NCBI RefSeq assembly: GCF_019429535.1
Contig: NZ_JAHXZM010000001.1
Coordinates: 248,001-312,000, forward strand
Direction: 5' to 3'
DNA length: 64,000 nucleotides
From: Sphingomonas citricola
GTDB lineage: Bacteria; Pseudomonadota; Alphaproteobacteria; Sphingomonadales; Sphingomonadaceae
Shown: positions 60,006 to 64,000 of the stretch, piece after piece
Position numbering within the stretch: the first letter of the stretch is position 1
How the letters are laid out: every line of letters starts with the position of its first letter
Position numbers and translations under genes: made by a program
Notes under the pieces: generated by a model
The model's database searches: none
Told to the model about the DNA's origin: nothing
What the model saw: the letters and a program-made list of their open reading frames with translations, nothing else

Positions 60006-61772
60006 TCACCCCTGGTCGCGGATGACCTCGAGGAAGGCGTCGCCGTAGGCGTCGAGCTTGCGCTGGCCGATGCCGGTGATGCGCCCGAGCGCCCAGGCGT
60101 CGCGCGGGCGCGCCTCGGCCATCTCGCGCAGCACCGAATCGTGGAAGATGACGTAGGGGGGCACGCCCTGTTCCTTGGCGAGATCGCGGCGGCGCGCGCG
60201 CAGTGCCTCGAACAGCGGATCGTCGGTCGGGTTGGCGGTGCCCGAGCCGGCGCCGCGGCGGCGTTTCGGGCGCGCGGGCGCTTCGAGCAGCGCGACGTCG
60301 GCCTCGCCTTTCAGGATCGCACGCGCGCCGGGGCCGAATTCGAGCCCGCCGTGTTCGTTGGTGCGCAGCGCGTCGCGCAGCAGGAGGGCGCGCCCGACGG
60401 GTTTGAGGAGCGCGGCGTCGTCGCCGTCGACGATGCCCCAGACCGATAGCTGCTCGTGCCCGTTCATCAGGCTGCGCTCGCTCGACTTCGCGGTCAGCAC
60501 GCTCTCGATATAGCCCATGCCGAACATCTGGCCGGTGCGGAACACCGCCGAGAGATATTTGCGCGCGACCTCGGTCGCGTCGGTCGAGCGCGGGGGGGAG
60601 AGGCAATTGTCGCAATTGCCGCAGGTGGGCGGCGGGTTCTCGCCGAAGTGGCGCAGGAGGATCGCGCGGCGGCAGCCCGCGGTCTCGACCAGCGCGCCGA
60701 GGCTGGCGAGGCGCTGACGCTCGCCCGCGTGCCGCTCTGGCTCCATTTCGGCGATGCGTTGCCGCGCGCGCGCGAAATCCTCCGCGCCCCAGAACATATG
60801 CGCGACCGACGGGTCGCCGTCTCGGCCCGCGCGGCCGGTTTCCTGGTAATAGGCCTCGATCGACTTGGGCAGTCCGGCGTGCGCGACGAAGCGGACGTCG
60901 GGCTTGTCGATGCCCATGCCGAACGCGACGGTCGCGCACATCACCATGTCCTCCGACGCGACGAAATCGCGCTGGTTCTTCGCGCGGATCGCGGGGTCGA
61001 GGCCGGCGTGATAGGCGCGCGTCGGGCGGCCGGTGGCGGCGAGCGCGGCGGCCATCTTCTCGGTCGCGGCGCGCGTCTGGACGTAGACGATGCCGGGGCC
61101 GCGCGTGTCGCGCACCACGTCGGCGATCTGGCGGGTGAGATTGTCCTTCGGCTGGATCGTGTAGCGGATGTTGGGGCGGTCGAAGCCCGCGACGATCATC
61201 CCCTCGGCCGGGATGCCGAGCTGTTCGAGGATGTCGGCGCGGGTGTGCGCGTCGGCGGTCGCGGTGAGCGCGAGGCGCGGCACGTCGGGAAAGCTGTCGA
61301 GCAGCGGGCGCAAGAGGCGGTAGTCGGGGCGGAAATCGTGCCCCCACTCGCTGACGCAGTGCGCCTCGTCGATCGCGAACAATGCGAGCGGCGCAGCGGA
61401 GAGCAGGTCGCGGAAGCTCGCGTTCGAGGCGCGTTCGGGGGCGACGTAGAGCAGGTCGAGCTGGCCGTCGCGGAACCGCTGCATCGTCTCGGCGCGGTTT
61501 TCGTCGACGCTGGTGAGCGTCGCAGCGGTGAGGCCGACGGCTTGCGCGGCGCGCAATTGGTCGTGCATCAGTGCGATCAGCGGCGACACGACGACGCAGG
61601 TGCCCGGCAGCATCGCGGCGGGAAGCTGGTAGGTCAGCGACTTGCCCGCGCCCGTCGGCATGACGGCGAGCGTGCGTTGTCCGGCGAGCGTGCGGTCGAC
61701 CACCTGCCGCTGGACGCCGCGGAAGTCGGGAAAGCCGAAGATGCGCTGTAATTCGGTCCGGGGATCGTTCAC
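60006..61772 (-). CDS. recQ: ATP-dependent DNA helicase RecQ
   Basis: 588 residues. Superfamily 2 helicase with P-loop PTGAGKS (39-45), DEAH (135-138), GMGIDKPDVRFV and QETGRAGRDG; RecQ-Ct zinc cysteines in CRRAILLRHFGE and CGNCDNCLS; a C-terminal HRDC domain (WALGRITGIGQRKLDAYG). No LexA box was seen upstream. Confidence 0.96.
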   Translation of the reverse strand: MNDPRTELQRIFGFPDFRGVQRQVVDRTLAGQRTLAVMPTGAGKSLTYQLPAAMLPGTCVVVSPLIALMHDQLRAAQAVGLTAATLTSVDENRAETMQRFRDGQLDLLYVAPERASNASFRDLLSAAPLALFAIDEAHCVSEWGHDFRPDYRLLRPLLDSFPDVPRLALTATADAHTRADILEQLGIPAEGMIVAGFDRPNIRYTIQPKDNLTRQIADVVRDTRGPGIVYVQTRAATEKMAAALAATGRPTRAYHAGLDPAIRAKNQRDFVASEDMVMCATVAFGMGIDKPDVRFVAHAGLPKSIEAYYQETGRAGRDGDPSVAHMFWGAEDFARARQRIAEMEPERHAGERQRLASLGALVETAGCRRAILLRHFGENPPPTCGNCDNCLSPPRSTDATEVARKYLSAVFRTGQMFGMGYIESVLTAKSSERSLMNGHEQLSVWGIVDGDDAALLKPVGRALLLRDALRTNEHGGLEFGPGARAILKGEADVALLEAPARPKRRRGAGSGTANPTDDPLFEALRARRRDLAKEQGVPPYVIFHDSVLREMAEARPRDAWALGRITGIGQRKLDAYGDAFLEVIRDQG

Positions 61773-61876
61773 CCGGTCCCTATCGGTATTGCGGGTCTTT
61801 CGCGCAACAGGCGAGCGGGGCGGGGCGTTGGGCCTCGCGACGAAGCGGGCGTGCGCCCGCGACCAATGGAGCCGAC

Positions 61877-62149
61877 ATGAAGAGCGTGATCGACAACAAG
61901 GCCGAGCAGGAATTCGAGCTGACCGTGGACGGATATCGCGCGGTCGCGGCGTATCAGCTGGAGGGGGACACGATCGTCTTCACCCATACCGAGGTGCCGG
62001 CGGAGATCGAGGGGCGCGGGGTCGCGTCGAAGCTGATCCAGGCGGCGCTCGATTCGGCGCGCGACCGCGGATTGAAGGTGGTGCCGCAATGCCGCTTCGT
62101 GCGGGCGTATATGGAGAAGCACCCCGAGACGCGCGACATGCTGGGGTAA
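61877..62149 (+). CDS. Small GNAT family N-acetyltransferase (YjdJ/Gtn-like)
   Basis: 90 residues, the compact single-motif type. It has IVFTHTEVPAEIEGRGVASKLIQ with the acetyl-CoA loop EGRGVASKL, and VVPQCRFVRAYMEKHPE. Substrate unknown. It is divergent from recQ, with about 100 bases between. Confidence 0.9.
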   Translation: MKSVIDNKAEQEFELTVDGYRAVAAYQLEGDTIVFTHTEVPAEIEGRGVASKLIQAALDSARDRGLKVVPQCRFVRAYMEKHPETRDMLG

Positions 62150-62159
62150 GCGCGCGTCC

Positions 62160-62181
62160 CCCCTCCCGCGGACGGGAGGGG
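62160..62181. terminator. Hairpin between convergent GNAT and M3 peptidase genes
   Basis: CCCCTCCC (62160-62167), GCGGAC, GGGAGGGG (62174-62181), a perfect 8-bp stem followed by GAAAC. It resembles the REP-like family but is shorter. Likely a two-sided terminator. Confidence 0.55.
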
Positions 62182-62198
62182 AAACGCGGCGCGGGCGG

Positions 62199-64000
62199 TT
62201 ACTTGCCCGTCTTGGCCGGTGCCGCGGGCTTCGCGGAGGGGGCCGCGGGAACCGTGCCGTCGCTGACCGGGACCGCGCCGCCGTCGGCCGCGATGCGCGA
62301 ACCGTCGGCATTCAGGCCCAGGTCCTTCAGCAGCGGGGCGACCTGCGGGTCGGCACCGTTGAAGGCGCGGAACATCGGCGCGTAATCCATCGTGTGACCC
62401 TTCGACAGGATCATGTCGCGGAAACGCTGGCCGTTGGCGCGCGTCATGCCGCCGTTCTGCTCGAACCAGTTGAACGCGTTCGCGCTCAGCATCTTGGTCC
62501 AGCTGTAGGCGTAATAGCCCGCCGAGTAGCCGTTGCCCCAGATGTGGAGGAAATAGGGCGAGCGGTAGCGCGGCGGCACGTCGGCGACGTCGAGCCCGGT
62601 GGCGGCGAGCGCCTGTTGCTCGAACTGGTCGGCGTTCTGCTTGCCCTGCGCAGCGGTCAGCGAGTGCCAGCTCATGTCCATCTCGGCCGCGGCGAGCGCC
62701 TCGCCGAACGAGTACCCTGAGTTGAACGTACCCGCGCGCTTAATCTTGTCGACGAGTGCCTGCGGGATCACCGCGCCGGTCTTGTAATTGACCGCATAGT
62801 GCGGGAGCACCTTGGGATCGAGCGCCCAGTGTTCGTTGAACTGCGACGGAAATTCGACGAAGTCGCGCGCGGTGTTGGTGCCCGAGACGCTGGGATAGGT
62901 CTGGTTGGCGAACAGGCCGTGCAGCGCGTGGCCGAATTCGTGGAACATCGTCGTCACATCGTCGAAGCTGATCAGCGCGGGCTGGCCCGCCGACGGCTTG
63001 GTGAAGTTGGCGACGTTGTAGATGACGGGCTTGGTGCCGTTCAGCCGCGACTGGTTGACGAAGTTCGACATCCACGCGCCGCCGTTCTTGTTGTCGCGCT
63101 TCCAATAGTCGAAATACATCAGGCCGACGACTGCGCCATTTTCCTCGGTCACTTCGTAGACCATCACGTCATTCTGATAGACGGGGATGTCGGTGCGACG
63201 CTTGAAGTTCAGGCCGTAGAGCTGGTTGGCGGCGTAGAACACGCCGTCGGTCAGCACCTTGTTGATCTCGAAATAGGGCTTCAGCTCGTCCTGGTTGAGG
63301 TCGTACTTCGCCTTGCGGACCTGTTCGGAATAGAAGTCCCAGTCCCAGGGCTTGAGCTGAAAATTGCCGCCGGTCGCCTTGATCTGCGCCTGGAGCTCGG
63401 CGGCCTCGCGGCGCTGCTCGGCGGCGACCGGGGTTCCGAGCTGCTGCATGAAGCCGAGCGCGGTCTTGGGATTCTTCGCCATCTGGTCCTGGAGGACGTA
63501 ATCGGCCCAGGTCGGGAAGCCGAGCAGCTTCGCCTTCTGCGCGCGGAGCAACGCGATCTGCGCGATCGTGTCGCGCGTGTCGTTGGCGTCGCCGCGGCTG
63601 GCGCGGGTCCAGCTCGCGTTGAACAGCGCCTCGCGCGTCGCGCGGTCCTTCATGGTGGCGAGTTCGGGCTGCTGGGTCGTGTTCTGGAGCGTCAGCACGT
63701 ACTTGCCCGCCATTCCGCGCGCCTTGGCGGCATCGGCGGCGGCGGCGATCTCCGCGTCGGACAGACCGGCGAGCTTCGCCTTGTCGTCAACGACGAGCGC
63801 GCCTGCCTTGGCGGCGGCGAGCAGCTTCTGCTGGAACGCGGTTTCCAGCGTCGAGAGCTGGCTGTTGTACTGGCTGAGCGTCTGCTTGTCAGCCGCCGAG
63901 AGCTGCGCGCCGGCGCGGACCATGCCTTCGTAGGTGAGCGTCAGGACCTGCAACTGCTCGGGGTCGAGGCGGAGCGACTGGCGCTGGTCGTAGAGCGTCT
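62199..64000 (-). CDS. M3 family zinc peptidase (peptidyl-dipeptidase/oligopeptidase), N-terminus cut off
   Basis: At least 600 codons; the start lies beyond the right edge. The thermolysin-like zinc site HEFGHALH, with a following EFPSQFNEHW supplying the third ligand, identifies M3. The C-terminal HIWGNGYSAGYYAYSW fits the Dcp group. The last 35 residues are Ala/Pro/Lys-rich. The signal peptide expected for this group cannot be seen here. Confidence 0.93.
   Translation of the reverse strand, partial: TLYDQRQSLRLDPEQLQVLTLTYEGMVRAGAQLSAADKQTLSQYNSQLSTLETAFQQKLLAAAKAGALVVDDKAKLAGLSDAEIAAAADAAKARGMAGKYVLTLQNTTQQPELATMKDRATREALFNASWTRASRGDANDTRDTIAQIALLRAQKAKLLGFPTWADYVLQDQMAKNPKTALGFMQQLGTPVAAEQRREAAELQAQIKATGGNFQLKPWDWDFYSEQVRKAKYDLNQDELKPYFEINKVLTDGVFYAANQLYGLNFKRRTDIPVYQNDVMVYEVTEENGAVVGLMYFDYWKRDNKNGGAWMSNFVNQSRLNGTKPVIYNVANFTKPSAGQPALISFDDVTTMFHEFGHALHGLFANQTYPSVSGTNTARDFVEFPSQFNEHWALDPKVLPHYAVNYKTGAVIPQALVDKIKRAGTFNSGYSFGEALAAAEMDMSWHSLTAAQGKQNADQFEQQALAATGLDVADVPPRYRSPYFLHIWGNGYSAGYYAYSWTKMLSANAFNWFEQNGGMTRANGQRFRDMILSKGHTMDYAPMFRAFNGADPQVAPLLKDLGLNADGSRIAADGGAVPVSDGTVPAAPSAKPAAPAKTGK

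Overview
The window is a 64 kb piece of a GC-rich alphaproteobacterial chromosome, most likely Sphingomonas or a close sphingomonad. The evidence is the compact F1 ATP synthase operon (atpHAGDC with a short epsilon subunit), a DivK-type regulator, a Flp pilin and CpaF ATPase, a GTTC-N7-GTTC LexA box at uvrA, GGAAC/CGTT promoter pairs of the EcfG type, and several small protein families that I associate with sphingomonads. No rRNA, tRNA, IS element, prophage or CRISPR array was seen.

Layout. 1-1329: end-truncated cpaF (leftward). 1659-6533: atpHAGDC, with a hairpin repeat between atpA and atpG. 6618-12243: xerC, a DUF4197 lipoprotein, priA, a lone Cas5d-like gene with lower GC, and phhA. 12266-17919: a decay zone. 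It holds a DUF2459 gene with one amber codon, an intact SOS-response-associated peptidase gene (yedK type), a frameshifted HTH-containing gene, a BrnA antitoxin gene with one amber codon, and an AT-rich DUF262/HNH gene with one opal codon. 17920-26747: uvrA under a LexA box, small secreted or membrane proteins, a GST, a bile-acid/Na+ symporter homologue, and a TonB-type receptor behind a BlaI-like operator. 26777-33247: crotonase, rpiA, a quinone-oxidoreductase-like MDR, secreted TPR-like, trypsin-like and DUF6491 proteins. 33248-34145 is degraded DNA.

34146-43563 holds rlmN, an AT-rich membrane protein, a TauE/SafE permease, a flavin reductase, a cytochrome b561 / molybdopterin oxidoreductase pair, a cyclopropane-fatty-acid synthase, a miniature soluble PAS-chemoreceptor, an EF-hand protein and argG. 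43658-48571 is an operon of three large GT-C-like membrane proteins, the last two being tandem paralogues. 48596-64000 holds a FemAB-like acyltransferase, RidA, a HAD hydrolase, DUF3572, divK, rpmG, a GDT1-like protein, dps, a metallophosphoesterase, an ATP-dependent DNA ligase, the Flp pilin, an EamA transporter, a DUF442 phosphatase-like protein, recQ, a small GNAT and an M3 oligopeptidase cut by the right edge.

How genes work together. ATP synthase F1 subunits are made from one operon. Repair functions (uvrA, yedK, priA, recQ, DNA ligase, xerC) are scattered singly. The cytochrome b561 and molybdoprotein genes overlap and probably form one periplasmic redox enzyme. The most unusual item is the solo Cas5d homologue at 10766-11332, which has no cas partners. 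Next is the cluster of three genes each broken by a single nonsense codon within 5.7 kb.
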